DNA from: Hydra vulgaris
Taxonomy: Eukaryota; Cnidaria; Hydrozoa; Anthoathecata; Hydridae
Assembly (NCBI RefSeq): GCF_038396675.1
Contig: NC_088933.1
Location: 22,503,001-22,567,000 of the forward strand
Reading direction: 5' to 3'
DNA length: 64,000 bases
In this document: piece by piece, positions 1 to 50,297 of the stretch
Numbering within the stretch: position 1 is the stretch's first letter
Layout: each line of letters starts with the position of its first letter
The notes under the pieces: model-generated
Seen by the model: only the letters and a program-made list of their open reading frames with translations
What the model was told of the DNA's origin: nothing
The model's database searches: none
Position numbers and translations under genes: made by a program

Positions 1-173
1 ATCGACTATCTTATAGCCTGCCTCGCTAGGGAGTGCTGCTACATCAACTGACAAATAGCCTGACTCGCAAGGGAATGCTGCTATATCGACTGACAAATAG
101 CGTGACTCGCAACGGAGTGCTGCTACATCTACTATCTTTTAGCCCGACCCGCAAGGGAGTGTTGCTACATCGA
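1..173. repeat. Minisatellite, about 43-bp unit, about 4 copies
   Basis: Imperfect tandem copies around the core GACTCGCAAGGGAGTGCTGC followed by TACATCGACT. It is cut by the window start. An ORF across it is a by-product of the repeat. Confidence 0.85.
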
Positions 174-296
174 CTGAGGGTTTGGTTGGGGCAGGCAGTC
201 TATCAATTAATAAAAAAAATAAATGTAATAAAAAAAAATTTTAATTTTAACTTTTTGTCAACAAAATATGGACTTTCTGACTATATATATATATCT

Positions 297-298
<2 letters not shown>

Positions 299-359
<61 letters not shown>
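299..359. repeat. (TA)n
   Basis: About 60 bp of TA dinucleotides. Confidence 0.95.
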
Positions 360-360
<1 letters not shown>

Positions 361-713
361 CATTGATAATATATATTTTATATTTTTATAATATAAAAAT
401 TAGTATAGTCAAATATACTAACATACATAGTAAAACATTTAATCAAACTCTAAAAAACTACTTACTTAAACAAACTCTAAAACAAATTCAAGCAAATTCT
501 TTATGCAATACACACTGATGAAATAAAAAAAATGATCTATTTAATATTTATCGCTAATGCATCGCAAATTAAGCAATGTGGTATCATTAAATTGACAAAC
601 TCAAAACCTTATGAAATGGCAAAAGATGGCCTAATCAATGACTCGTAAAGTCACGCATGCGTATTTGAGTTCTCAAAATGCAAATCGAACGGTGAAACTT
701 ATAATATAGACGT

Positions 714-862
714 TGAATTAACGTTGATTCAACGTCGCGTTAAGTTGATCGTTTTCAACGAATTTTCAACGTTGATAAAATGTTGATTTTTGGTTATATG
801 ACGTCGCGACTAAAAATCAACCGTAAATCAACGTTGAAATTACGTCGTGTGTCCACTGGGTG
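714..862. repeat. Cluster of ACGTTGA/TCAACGT motifs with GACGTCGCGAC
   Basis: Many direct and inverted copies of TTGATTCAACGT-like words, ending GTGTCCACTGGGTGG. CpG-rich compared with its surroundings. Resembles an old MITE-like repeat; family not recognised. Confidence 0.5.
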
Positions 863-1002
863 GTGGGCTCAATTCCTTGTCACTGTCAAGCAGTAATTAA
901 TGCTAAGGGCTTCCCGAAAAAGTGCTAAAGCAATTTACTTTAAAATAAAGTATTTTCAATTTTAAAAATGTTTAAAAAAAAATCCAATTCAAGTTTTTTT
1001 TT

Positions 1003-1208
1003 TTCTGTCCGGGTACTTTTGCACGCAGAAATTTTAATTAAATGAACTTTTAAGATTAGATTGCATAGGTTTAGTAAAAATTCATTTGTTTTTAGATTTG
1101 TAATCAATTTTTTGACATTTCAGTGAAAATTTGAAAGAAATTGGACTTTTCATTCAAAAGTTATCTTAAGTTATGCTTTTGTCCGGTTACTTTTGCACGC
1201 TACTGTAG
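1003..1208. mobile_element. Single end of a Tc1-like IR/DR transposon
   Basis: GTCCGGGTACTTTTGCACGC at about 1007 and GTCCGGTTACTTTTGCACGC at about 1180 are direct repeats about 175 bp apart, the outer one ending CTACTGTAG. This is the inner/outer direct-repeat arrangement of Tc1-like inverted terminal repeats. No transposase or opposite end is seen. Confidence 0.6.
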
Positions 1209-1369
1209 ATTTGTAAAAAAATTAGTTCAGATCTCCATCATTTGTGTAATTATCTACCTTATTTCTCTAGATATCGATAAAACTGAATATAGAAATTATA
1301 TAATAATTATAAAATAAATATACTACATTGCAAAATAAAAATGTATTATATTATTTTATTTATTACTGA

Positions 1370-1550
1370 CTATTATATTCAAATAAAAATAATATACAAT
1401 ATTTTTATTTTTCACCCTCAAAAAATAAAAGATTATTAATTTAAAAAAGAATTAACGGTAAAACTTTTACCGTTATTTTTTTCAGTTATCAACCTTTTAT
1501 TTTTGGAGGGTGAAAAATAAAAATATATTATTTTTAACTGAATATACTAA
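1370..1550. repeat. Fold-back (MITE-like) element 1
   Basis: Long imperfect palindrome: arms at about 1370-1431 and 1491-1549 share TTTTTCACCCTC/GAGGGTGAAAAA, and the centre is AACGGTAAAACTTTTACCGTT. No coding content. Confidence 0.75.
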
Positions 1551-1553
1551 TAT

Positions 1554-1810
1554 ACAGAATATACTATAGGCTTAGACAGCATATACTTCTTAGCTCATAT
1601 GAGTTAAATAAATAAATAAGTCAGTAGTATCATATTTTATATATTTAGATGGAAAAAGTCTTTTAGTAAAAGACTTTTTCCATCTAAATATATAAAATAT
1701 TTTGGATTTGTTAACTGACTAGCACTCATTATGATACTATCGACTTATATATTTATATAACTCATACGAGCTAAGAAGTATAAGCTGTCTGAGCCTATAC
1801 TATATTCTGT
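1554..1810. repeat. Fold-back (MITE-like) element 2
   Basis: Begins ACAGAATATACTATAGGC and ends in the near complement GAGCCTATACTATATTCTGT. The centre is a near-perfect hairpin around AAAGTCTTTTAGTAAAAGAC. The right arm has a 30-bp extra piece at about 1700-1730. Lies 4 bp from fold-back element 1. Confidence 0.8.
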
Positions 1811-1889
1811 CCTTAATTATAAAAATAATACAATAATTTGTTTCCATACATACCCTGAAATTAATTTACTAATTTACTACTAGTTCTAG

Positions 1890-2620
1890 AAACATTAGAT
1901 ATTGTCAATAAAATCTTTGACAATAAAATTCCAATTAAAATAATATTACTAGACGTTTCTAAGACATTCGCTATTGTGCCACATAAAAGGCTGTATGAAA
2001 TCAGCTAGTTATGGTGGTAATAGTGATTTATTGAGTTGAGGCCAAGCTTTTTTTTTTAAATCAATTACAGCAAGTATTAATAGCTATATTTTACACTATA
2101 TATACTATATAGTACTAGAAAATACATCAGAATGGGTAAATGTTCTCAATGATCAATCAGGTAATCTTCCTCAATGATCAACTCTTGAACTTTTATTGTT
2201 TATTTTATGCATTATTAATACAATTTTAAACACTTAAAATGAATGTAAGTTATATTTATATGATGCAATGTTAATGTCTGACACTAGATCTTAACAGCAG
2301 TACAGAAGATTTACAAGAAGATGTGAACAAAATAATCCATCGAAAATTAAATAGTTTTTAAAATGGTATTAGAATGACAAGTGCAATTTTATTTACACTT
2401 GCAAAAATAAATAAAATCTTAAAATTGATTACTTGATGCATAATAATTCCAATACTAAAACTTAAACCATTAAATTAGCAAAAATAAATTTTGGTATATA
2501 TGTGTTAAACGGCCTAAATTGGAATTACTCTATCAAATATACAGTCCAAAAAATAGCACTCCGAAAAATGGACCTCATCATTTAAATATTTACATAAAAG
2601 AAATATAAAAACCTATTAAT
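1890..2620 (+). pseudogene. Decayed LINE reverse transcriptase
   Basis: At about 1943 the frame reads ILLDVSKTFAIVPHKRLYEI, RT motif A (LDxSKAFDxVxHxxL). At about 2150 a stretch like SGxxPQ-STLExLLFILCIIN matches the PQGSxLGPLLFxLYIND block. Later text near 2535 resembles the VQKIALRK end of RT. Several stops and shifts; dead. Confidence 0.7.
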
Positions 2621-2639
2621 ATAGTTGAAAAAATCTAAC

Positions 2640-4200
2640 ACAGAACAACTTGTACCCATAAGTTCAAACATTTATAAGAAAACAGTTGACAGTGAAATGT
2701 AGAAAATCAAGAGGTGACTATACAGGTTTATCGTTAGCTTAGATATAATTAATTGATAAAGTTCTCTATTATTTTTAGAAAATTCTATTATAAGATGCCA
2801 CAATAAAAGAGTATAGATAACAAAGCAAACAAAGAAACGGTCAACATAATTTTTTCATAAATAAAATAGTAGACAAATTGGATCATTTATTACAAGAGGT
2901 TGTAAATGCAAAAAAGTTAACATATTTAAAAACCTCTATTGTATATGCAAAGTATGTTGTGTATATACAAAACTGCGAAAAGCTGTTAAAGTCTGACATC
3001 TACTGTTGTCACAGCTTAGTTCGTTTAATTATTCAAATATATTTATTGTATTGTATTAATAAATAAATCAGCAATATATAATTTACTGTTGCAAATTCTC
3101 TTCCCATCCTAATTGTTATGCATCGTTTAAGATAAAAAAAATTTTTAAATCAAATCATCATTTAACAATGTATATTAATAAGTATTACATTTTCTCCCAT
3201 TTAATGAAATGTTCAAATAAGTTTTCAAAAATTTAAGATCTTGTAAAACTTAATAAATGTCTTTGTCTTTGATTTCCTTTACAATAATTGACCTAATTTG
3301 TTAATGAATTTTTTTTATAAATACAAAAATGCAAGTACAAATTTATGTTATCTCTCTTTAATAAAGTTAAATATGGTGTGCTTTCTATATAACGCCAATG
3401 TATTTCTCAATGAAATTAATCAGTATCACTTATCTTAAAACAGATCTAACTATATTTACAATGCATTTTGGGCCTTGTTTAGAATATAAATAACATTATT
3501 AGAATAATCAACCTAAATATGAGTATAGTATTTAATGCTATGACAAATAAAAGTTTTATAGTGGTAGAGAATAAAATCAGAAGTAATGAAACTTGCATGC
3601 ACAATTAAATAAGGCAACCCCAGATGTTGTCATTGCAATTGATTGTATATATGTTTTCCTCAAGACAACTGTACTAAAAGATAATCCAAGAAAACTTTAT
3701 ATAAAGGATTCAGTAAATTACCGCACATACAATTTTGTACGGCAGATTAGCTGCCTGTTCTAAGCAAATAAAAAGTGGCGACTTTAAGAGTGCAGTTTAT
3801 TCACCAGTAAAAACACTTTAGAGGTAAGATTTATTAATTTAGATCAAAAACAACACAGAACATAATGATTTCAGAGCAATCTCTAAAAATTTTAAAACCA
3901 AAGGTGTCGCTTTCTCAAAAAGACTTATGAAAAATTTTTTTTTTTAAATTGTGACAGGAATGTAATCTGGACCATAAGCTGAAGAAGAGTTTAAGTAAAT
4001 ATTAACTTTAGCAAATTAATTTAGATTGATTTGGAAGTGTAATAATAGATTAACCTGTTTCTCTGGTATGTCAGAAAGAGTGTAGTTATTAGATTCAAGA
4101 GGGAAAAAAAATGTCAAAAAATCAAAATAATTTTCAAAAAATAAGTATACATAAAAAAAAAAAAAATTATTTAGTCTTGAGAATAATAAAGATGTAGATA
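2640..4200. other. AT-rich intergenic DNA, nothing recognised
   Basis: No coding exon, RNA or clear repeat could be supported. The small ORF at 2878-3066 has no recognisable protein features. Confidence 0.5.
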
Positions 4201-4260
4201 CCGCACATCTTTATTATTTATTTTTTGTTTTGTTTTGTAATCAAATAAATAAAGATGTGC
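4200..4260. repeat. Short inverted repeat (hairpin)
   Basis: CCGCACATCTTTATT and AATAAAGATGTGCG face each other across about 30 bp of T/G-rich loop. A third AATAAAGATGTAG copy lies just upstream. Confidence 0.6.
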
Positions 4261-4750
4261 GTTACCAGGCACTTTTATGTTGAGGATAATCAGTGTATAC
4301 GGTTTGACTATTTATGTTGTTTGACATGTTTCTGTTTCAAAAGTTCTTTAAAGCATTTGTGATGCTGTGTTTGTAGTTTCGGATGGTAAAGCATTCCGAA
4401 CTTCATGTCTGAGATAAAATACAAGATTTAGTTATTTGAGAATAATGGACCATAGCATCAGACCTAATGAATCTGTTTTTTTATATTTTTGATCAGAATT
4501 TTTGTTATTATTTCAATAGCTCCACTTAAATAAAAAAGTTTTGATAAAAATTCTTAATAAAAAGTAATTATTTTTTAGTTATTGTTACTGAAATGAAATT
4601 CTTTTCAAATTTTATTTTTTTAATGAGCTGTTTTTTTCTCACTTTGAATTATTAGGAATATTGATTGTACAAATATTTTTTCTAAATGTAGAACTTTATG
4701 CAGCTCTGTATGTACTTATTACAAGCTTGTGTTACAATATCATTTTCAAT

Positions 4751-4764
4751 ATCAACTTAGAAAA
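4751..4764 (+). promoter_or_regulatory. Acceptor-like AG just before the PFKFB start codon
   Basis: ATCAACTTAG followed by AAAA and the ATG. Either a cis acceptor for an upstream non-coding exon or a spliced-leader addition site; Hydra is known to trans-splice leaders onto many mRNAs. Only the AG and its AT-rich context are seen. Confidence 0.4.
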
Positions 4765-43112
<38,348 letters not shown>

Positions 43113-44723
43113 ATATTGTTTTTTTGAAAGGAATATAAACGAGAAAAATATCAATCAAGGAAGTTTAAAATCTGTTAAAGAAACAGCTGCTTTATATTTT
43201 GACATTTAATAATTAAGTTGCATTTAATGCAATAGCTATACCGATTTTTTAGGAGTTTTTTTATACTATTCTTGCAATTATATTTATAATGTTGTCACAA
43301 CTTGGTTTTGTAAAAGTATTTAATAATCTCATTAATGAGTTTTGCAAATTGTAGCAAATACTATTTGTATAAAAACGGAGACATAGTTTCATGTATATAT
43401 TTATTTATGCACCGGAAATTTGAATTAAAAGTAATACCTAAAGCTTGTTATTTTCAGTGGAAGATCATTTAATGAGAAAACTCGCGCTTTTTTCTTTAAT
43501 AATATCCAGCATCGAACTTCATGTTAAATTTAAAAACCTATGCGTTACGGTATCATATGAATGGCTTCTCAATGTCGCTCCGTGCATTTTTTGCTAGATG
43601 GGCATTACATTAAAGTTTTTAAGAAGAGTTTATTTTAAACATTTTAAGTTCAAATGGTCAGTTTACCCATAAATAGTTTACAAAAGCCCTATCTATCAAG
43701 TTAACAATCTGCGTGTTTTATGTAACCCATAACTCAAAACTTCCGTTTTTTTCTCACAACAATATACCAAAAATAACAAATTAAATTTGAAAAAGAGATC
43801 TCGAATTTCGCTTATCTAATAGTACTATTTGTCAAGCGAGTAATACTAATCGTTAAGCTACTAATAAATTAAGTAGTACTAATCGTTGTCTATATAATAT
43901 ACTTTGTCTATAAATATATATTTGCTCATGGCTCCCATATCCTTAAACGGAGCTCAACGTTGGAGTCTTCTGCGGGTCCCCTCGATAGGGATTGTGTAAA
44001 CAAAAAAAGAAGGAAAATTTTTTTTTTTTTGTATATAAAAGAAATAACAAAAAAAAAACAAGTTTTTTTATTTAAAAAACCGCTTTTTCTGTCAAAATCT
44101 AAATCATTTCTTGTTTTTATTTAGAGATTTTTGTTTTAAAATAGATAAGATTTTTAAATGTTTTAAAGTTAAAGCTCAAATTATCAGTTTTTCAAAATTG
44201 TTTTTTTAACTTAAAGAGACTGAAAGGTTATAGTGATTTATTCACTTAAAGATTGAATCGCTTACCTTCACTTGAAACATGAAACGGTATCAAAACGCCC
44301 CCTTTTTAAAGCATTTATTAATCCTTAAATTAAAACTACAAGATAACCAAACTTGATCTGAATACATTCAACCAAACAAGACCAACCAACCAAACAAGTT
44401 TCCTTATTTGGTTGTCAATTTTCATTTATCATTATTTATTTTTTATTTATCATAACATCATTTTCAAACAAGAAATTATAATGACAGTGTATCATGCGCT
44501 ATTTTTATTGCCTTTGGCTTATTAAGTCTCGGCTTGTTAAAAGTTAATGAGGATAAAAACCAAAAATCACTGATCAAATTATGCTTAACAAACTAATAAC
44601 CAAGTAAAAACTGTGCGATTTACGCAGGAAACAATTCACATCAACAGTCCAAAAAATCGTAGTTTTTAGAATAAATACAAATGTTAAGCTATTGTGTTTG
44701 AATGTGTATTAATATTTTTTTTT

Positions 44724-46066
44724 AAACGTCTTTATTTCCGACAAGACTGCAAACAACAACTATTAGAGTTGGAAGTTACTAGAATAAAAAAAATGAAGTT
44801 TATAAAACAAGTCAACGATTAACAGACAACTTAAAAGATTGCAAATTATGTGAATCTGGAAAACAAGATGAAGGGAGTGACTTCCAAGTAACTGATGTTC
44901 GAGGAAAAAAACTAGATGAAAAAGAATTTTTGGAGCTCTTTGGAACAGTCACAATAAAAGGATGAAGCCTAATTAAATGACGAGCAGCACGAGAACGGAT
45001 TTTAGTAGTTGGCGCAAGAGAGGCTAACTCTTAAGAGCAGCGCCTATAATAGTATTTATAGAAAAGAGAAAGAGAAGCAGCATAGCAACAATGTGACAAT
45101 AGCTGAAGGTTGGTTGCAAGAGCAGTCCAACTATGTTTACAATGCAATTTTGCACTTTTTCTAAAAGAGAAAGAACATCATTCGAAGATCTGCTCCAGAT
45201 ATGGCAACAGTATTTCATACATGAACGGATTTGAAATTTACAGAGATAAAAAATAAAATCCTTAAGTACGATAAAGAAATGCAATCTTAGCAGATTCTAA
45301 TTTTGCAATGGATTTGATAAATGGTTTCCAAGAAAGATCGGAAGTAATAGTTAATCCTAAAAGACGAAGGGCAATAATTGCGATAACAAAGTTGCTGAAA
45401 AAAATTAGTTTTATCTGGGTTAAAGTTCACCAGCCACTGAGAGTCCCATGCTGTAGCAGAAGTAAGATCCTTTTCATGCTCAAATGACCCCTCTAAGCAA
45501 TTAGAGAATGTTGGCTTCTTATCAAGACAAGAGTAAATAGTAGTATTATAAGCTAACAATGTCACCTTAGTTGTGAGAATTTCTGAGAGACCGTTAATGT
45601 AAATTAAAAAAAGTGTAGGGTTAAAGATAGAATTTTGAGAAACCCCGGAAGTTACAGGAAATAAAAGAGATTGTTGTCCATCAATTCAGCTATGTCTTTA
45701 GATGAAGTAACAAAATTTGAACCATGAAAGGGAGGAGGAATAACAGATTTGCCTTTATTATAGACGTTGTTGAAGATTCTCAAAAAGTCTCCGGAGCCTA
45801 TCACGTCTTCGTTACGAGAGAAAATCATCGAGAAAGTTCCAGCCAGCTTTAAGTTTGTTGTAAGAGGTACGATGATAGAGGAATTCTGATGATAAAGAAG
45901 AATGAGATAATAGTTTTAGAGAGATTAAACCGTGATTAGATGCATCGAAGGGTAAATGTGGTAAAACTGAGCACTGACTAGGATGAGAAACAAGAAATAA
46001 CTCGAGTAGAAAAGGTTAATGAGTCGGATTGTCTAGAAAGCGAGTTGGAAAGTTGACTATTTAGTA
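44724..46066 (-). pseudogene. CR1-like LINE, copy 3 (old, internally deleted)
   Basis: Poly-T at 44715-44723, then the family 3' end. Reverse strand keeps RSCMKYCCHIWSRSSNDVLS, YSCLDKKPTFSNCLEGSFE and scraps of the endonuclease-RT linker near 45.7-46.0 kb, with the middle of the RT lost near 45680. More diverged than copies 1 and 2. Confidence 0.85.
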
Positions 46067-46189
46067 AAGAGATTTTTATTATTTTTTAACATACTATACA
46101 TATATCCAATGAAGAAATGTAAAATTGTGTCAAACAAATTTCTTCTATTTTTTAAACTTTGTTCTAAATTAGTTTTTTTTTTGTTGTTG

Positions 46190-46356
46190 TTGAATTTAAG
46201 CTGTCCCAAAAAGTCCTTACGGTCTTATCACAGAACACCGCGGAAGAGCATTTAATAGGAAGTTCATACCTCCTTTCTTACCAATGTTGCAAAACTTGCC
46301 CAGAGTTGGGGTTTGCATTACGGCTTGTTTCTGAGGCAAGTGCGCTACCATGACTG
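46190..46356 (-). mobile_element. tRNA-derived SINE, family 1, inverted copy
   Basis: AAGTCCTTACGGTCTTATCA and CACCGCGGAAGAGCA are the complement of the 37.8-kb SINE, with A- and B-box regions decayed. The TTTTTTTTTTGTTGTTG before it is the reversed tail. Confidence 0.7.
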
Positions 46357-46429
46357 TTTTGTTTCTGAGGCAAGAGGCTGCATTATTCGTTGACAAGTTA
46401 AAGTATCCATGTACATAAATTAAAAAATA

Positions 46430-46560
46430 TTATTACGGTTAAAAAAAAATTATTACTAGTAATAATTTTTTTAAATTTTTTTTAGAATAGTATATTATTC
46501 TCTAAACGAATAGTACTATTCGTTTATAGAATCTACTACTATTCGTTTAATGAATAGCTG
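46430..46560. repeat. Two short palindromes
   Basis: AAAAATTATTACTAGTAATA and its complement, then AAACGAATAGTACTATTCGT. A related TAGTACTA word cluster lies at 43820-43880. Confidence 0.6.
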
Positions 46561-49241
46561 TTTACAAACTTTGAATAAAATCTAAAATTAGATATAGATG
46601 TAGAAGAATAAAGTTTTGAACTGCGTATAATGTGTATTTTTATTGTTTGTCTACTAAGTAAATTTGTTAAATATATATTAAAGTATTAAATACAACATTT
46701 AAAATATTGCAGTGATTTGGTTCAAATCATTCTACCCTAAATGTGAGTGGAATGAGTTATTAAATTTTTATTTTGTTAAATTATTAAATTTTTATATATT
46801 AAATTAAATGTTAAATTATTAAATTTTTATTTTTTAATATTTTGTACCAAACTTAAGTTCATTGATAGGTTTGAATTTTCATTTATTAATTTGTAACAGC
46901 GCACGTAATATAAAATAGTACGCACCAATATCTCACAAACCAGCTTTACAATTGCAATGTTTGCAAAATATACAAACTATTTCTCTGATATTACATATAG
47001 ACGCAAGGGTACATCACTCATTTGCTTGAGAATGTTTTATCTAAAATATTAAGGTTTAAAAACTAAAAATTCAAAGTATAATAAAAAGTTTGTTTCTATT
47101 TTATTATAGAACTAGCAATGATATTACCTTCCCTGCAATTAATAATAAGTAGATACTTCTCAAATAGTTGAAAACTCACTTTTTTACATGACTACTGTCA
47201 AACCCAATTTGGTAACACAAGCTCATACTATTCAAAAGATTTACATGCTTTTAATTGATTTTAGTTAAAAGACTCTAAAGAAGAGTTTGCAATATCAGGA
47301 TAAGTAACATTTGGATAACTATCTAACTTGTTTTAGAAGGATTATCTTTAAAGAGATATGGGTAAACGTAACTTATAAAAACAATTTTTAATAAATAAAT
47401 TTGTCCTGCATTTGAAACAAGCCTAGATAAATATTTGGTTTCTGTTAATATTGTACACCAATTTGTTTGTTTTTACCTCCATATGTGCGGTATAGCTTAT
47501 TTTCATATAATTTGATTAAATTAGTCACGAGGTAAGAACGGTATGTAGGAGTTTAACAAGAAAGAGAATCTACTTTCGTTTTGCTCTTCTAAAATGGTAC
47601 CGAAAAATGTATTCAAAAGTTGGCCTACCATACTTTAACAAGCAGTTGTAGCTTATTTAATATCAATGGTTAGAAAAGATAAATTTTTTTAAACGCCGTT
47701 GCCAGGATTGTAACCATTTAAAACAGTTTTATTATTTATTTCAGCAGTTTATTTATAAACAAAAATACTTATAGTCTAAATTTAGTAAACGCTTATAAAA
47801 AACTTGTAAACTAATGAAACTTATACATAAAATTGTGTTAAAATAGAAAAATATTATCTACTAAAGGTATAGGACCACATTGACTAAATGCTATATTACT
47901 AAATCATGCTAATTATTAAATCTAAAAGTTACATTTAGTCTGATTTACGAAGCGCTATGTCACATTTTTTATCATACTTTTTTAAAAAATACTATACTGT
48001 TTCCTTTTTTTACTATACTTTAATTTTTAAGTTTTGTTAATCTTTTTTTTGAAAAAGTCAATATTTGCCATTACAGTGCTATATTTTTATATTTTTATTA
48101 AAAAATAAATTAAGTTCCACAGAATTAACATATGACTAGTCCATGATAGTCACTTACGAAAATGTAATTTATTTATATTATTTTGTTTTGTTTGAGCATG
48201 ATGGTAATATATATACATCAGGAGCAAATTTATGATCCATACCGGGTGCCACTGAAGCACGTAACTTGTTTACTTGGTTGAATTTTGTGTTAAAGTGCAA
48301 CTCGAATAAGCGATATTTAACAATAATAAATAAACAACAAATAGACCCATGAGATAGGCTGATGACAAGTTAAAGCCAAAAAAATTAGCCTATATCAAAT
48401 TTATATTATATTAGTTTAGTTTAATTAAATTTTAATCAAAAATCAAAATCAAAATTATAAACATATTCAATCATTTTTCAGATCAAAAAGAAAAGAAAAA
48501 TAATTATCTGATATAGAATATTTTTATATCAAATTGTTAAAAAATATATAATATATATCAAAATTTTTGTATATATAAAAAGCATATAAAAATAAAATAG
48601 CTATATTTAAAAAAATGCTTTGTTATTTTCATAAAATTTAGTGAAAATGAAAATGAAACATTTGGTACTTATGATGTTAATACTCTTAAATTAATGCTTA
48701 TAAAGGTCACACACACGTACATCAAAAGCTATCAAAAGTTTCATTAAGTTGTGGTTTTTGAAAAGATATACAAGGAAAAAACATTGGAAAATCATATTTA
48801 AAAAAGTGTTGCTAGTTTATTTAGTTTGAACGTAATTTTTTTAAATTAAAAACTATATTAAATCAAATTATCACAATCACTTACTACACTAGACTACTTC
48901 ATAAATTTATGAACGCTGACCTCTATTTAATTTAAAGTTTAGAGTTTTTTCTTTGTTTAAAGTTAAATTGTCAGAGTACTTTTTGGAGTTTTGTTAGCAG
49001 TTCTATCAGTTTAATAGTTTAACCTGGAGCAACACACTTTTTAGTTATAACTGCAAATTTTTAAAATTACCATTACAAATTTGTTTCTTGCTTCTGCAAA
49101 CAATAGGTTTCAAAAGTACAATAGTACAAATGTTAATTTGTGCATATTAAAATGAATAAATAATTTTTTTTGACAATAAATTTGCTCATAAATTTTATCG
49201 CTAAAATTATCAGTATTATGATATTTAAATATTTTTGTTTT
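46561..49241. other. Intergenic, PFKFB to COG5
   Basis: AT-rich, no coding exon or named repeat supported. The COG5 promoter should be here; no clear core element stands out. Confidence 0.45.
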
Positions 49242-49303
49242 AGAAATATGCAGAATTTTGTTATAAAAAATAACAAAGGTCTAATAGCTTATGCACTGCA
49301 CTA

Positions 49304-49582
49304 ATGGGACCAAATAAAGACCACGAACTAGAAGAGCTTTTAAATGATAAAGGTTAAAAACTTATAATCTATTTGTTTTTTTATTCACAAAATTTAAAAC
49401 AATATTTTTATTAATCAAAAGTATCAAAAAAAATTTTTTCAGCTTTGTTTGGTGATTTTGTGAATGAGCAGTTTGATGTCCAACAGTACACATGCCATGT
49501 CATTGAGAATCATAAAGTGAACGAAGCATTGGCTCAGCTAAATATTGGAATAAGTGTCCTTAATAAAGAGCTTTTATCACAG
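49304..49582 (+). CDS. COG5: COG5, first two coding exons (partial gene)
   Basis: Subunit of the conserved oligomeric Golgi tethering complex. Exon 1 is 49304-49352 (ATG to phase-1 donor GTTAAA); exon 2 is 49443-49582 (acceptor TTTTTTCAG, donor GTAGCT). Joined they encode about 62 residues with LEELLNDK, DFVNEQFDVQQYT, LAQLNIGISVLNKELLSQ, which line up with the COG5 N-terminus (xLLxD, DFLNEDFDVKTYT, LAxLxxGISxLxxEL). A full protein would be about 800 aa, so the rest lies beyond the window behind at least 14 kb of transposon-filled intron. A short upstream ATG at 49292 overlaps the start in another frame. An AG at 49242-49243 before the leader could be a cis or leader acceptor. Identification rests on recall of the family, without a search. 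Confidence 0.72.
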
Positions 49583-49619
49583 GTAGCTGAAAATATGAAT
49601 TAATCTATTAATTTTTATT

Positions 49620-49695
49620 TTGGTGGGTGTCTTTCAACTCATCAGTAATTATCAGTAATTTGGTGGGTGTCTTTCAACTCATTAGTAATTATATA
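49620..49695. repeat. Tandem duplication, about 40 bp
   Basis: TTGGTGGGTGTCTTTCAACT occurs twice in a row, each followed by CAT(C/T)AGTAATTAT. Confidence 0.85.
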
Positions 49696-49701
49696 AATTA
49701 A

Positions 49702-49785
49702 ATGCGGTAGTGGTGTAGTGATAGAGTGTTCGCTTCCTAAGGCATTATTCATCAAGGTTTGTGTTTCGGAGTTATAAAGCGAACT
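49702..49785 (+). mobile_element. tRNA-derived SINE, family 2, deleted copy
   Basis: ATGCGGTAGTGGTGTAGTGA keeps the A-box head, but the B box is deleted; it resumes with CATCAAGGTTTGTGTTTCGG of the body. Confidence 0.65.
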
Positions 49786-49801
49786 TCTTGGCTTTACTGA
49801 C

Positions 49802-49871
49802 AATAAGAACATTTCTTTAAGCTTTTAATTTTTCCAGATTTCCAAAAAGTTTTCTTTAAATACTATATTAA

Positions 49872-49966
<95 letters not shown>

Positions 49967-50039
49967 AATTTTAATTATTATTTAAAGAAAACTTTTTGAA
50001 AATCTGGAAAAATTAAAAGCTTAAAGAAATGTCCTTATT
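49802..50039. repeat. Palindromic element with a (TA)n loop
   Basis: 61-bp arms at 49802-49862 and 49979-50039 are near-perfect complements (about two mismatches). The outer end is AATAAGAACATTTCTTTAAG. The loop is a (TA)n tract of about 90 bp. MITE-like, no coding content. Confidence 0.85.
49876..49967. repeat. (TA)n
   Basis: Forms the loop of the palindrome at 49802-50039. Confidence 0.95.
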
Positions 50040-50297
50040 TCCAGAAAAGTATATACACATACATATATACCAATATATATATATTAGGGGTATTCAAAAA
50101 AAGTGAATTTTCAAATCTAAAAAACCATACCCCCTAAATTTGGGGCAAATATATAAAAAATGAGCCTCACAAAGTTTGAGCGCTGTCCGTTCACTTTTGA
50201 CCCCCCCTCAAGCTAAGAATTTAGGGGAAAATTGTCCTTACTTCTCAAAAATCTATGTTTGGTGATATTGAAAATCATGAAAATTGGTTAAAATATA

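Noticed and set aside
2878..3066. 62-codon ORF as a small gene
   Set aside because: Biased AT codons, no start context, domain or conservation visible.
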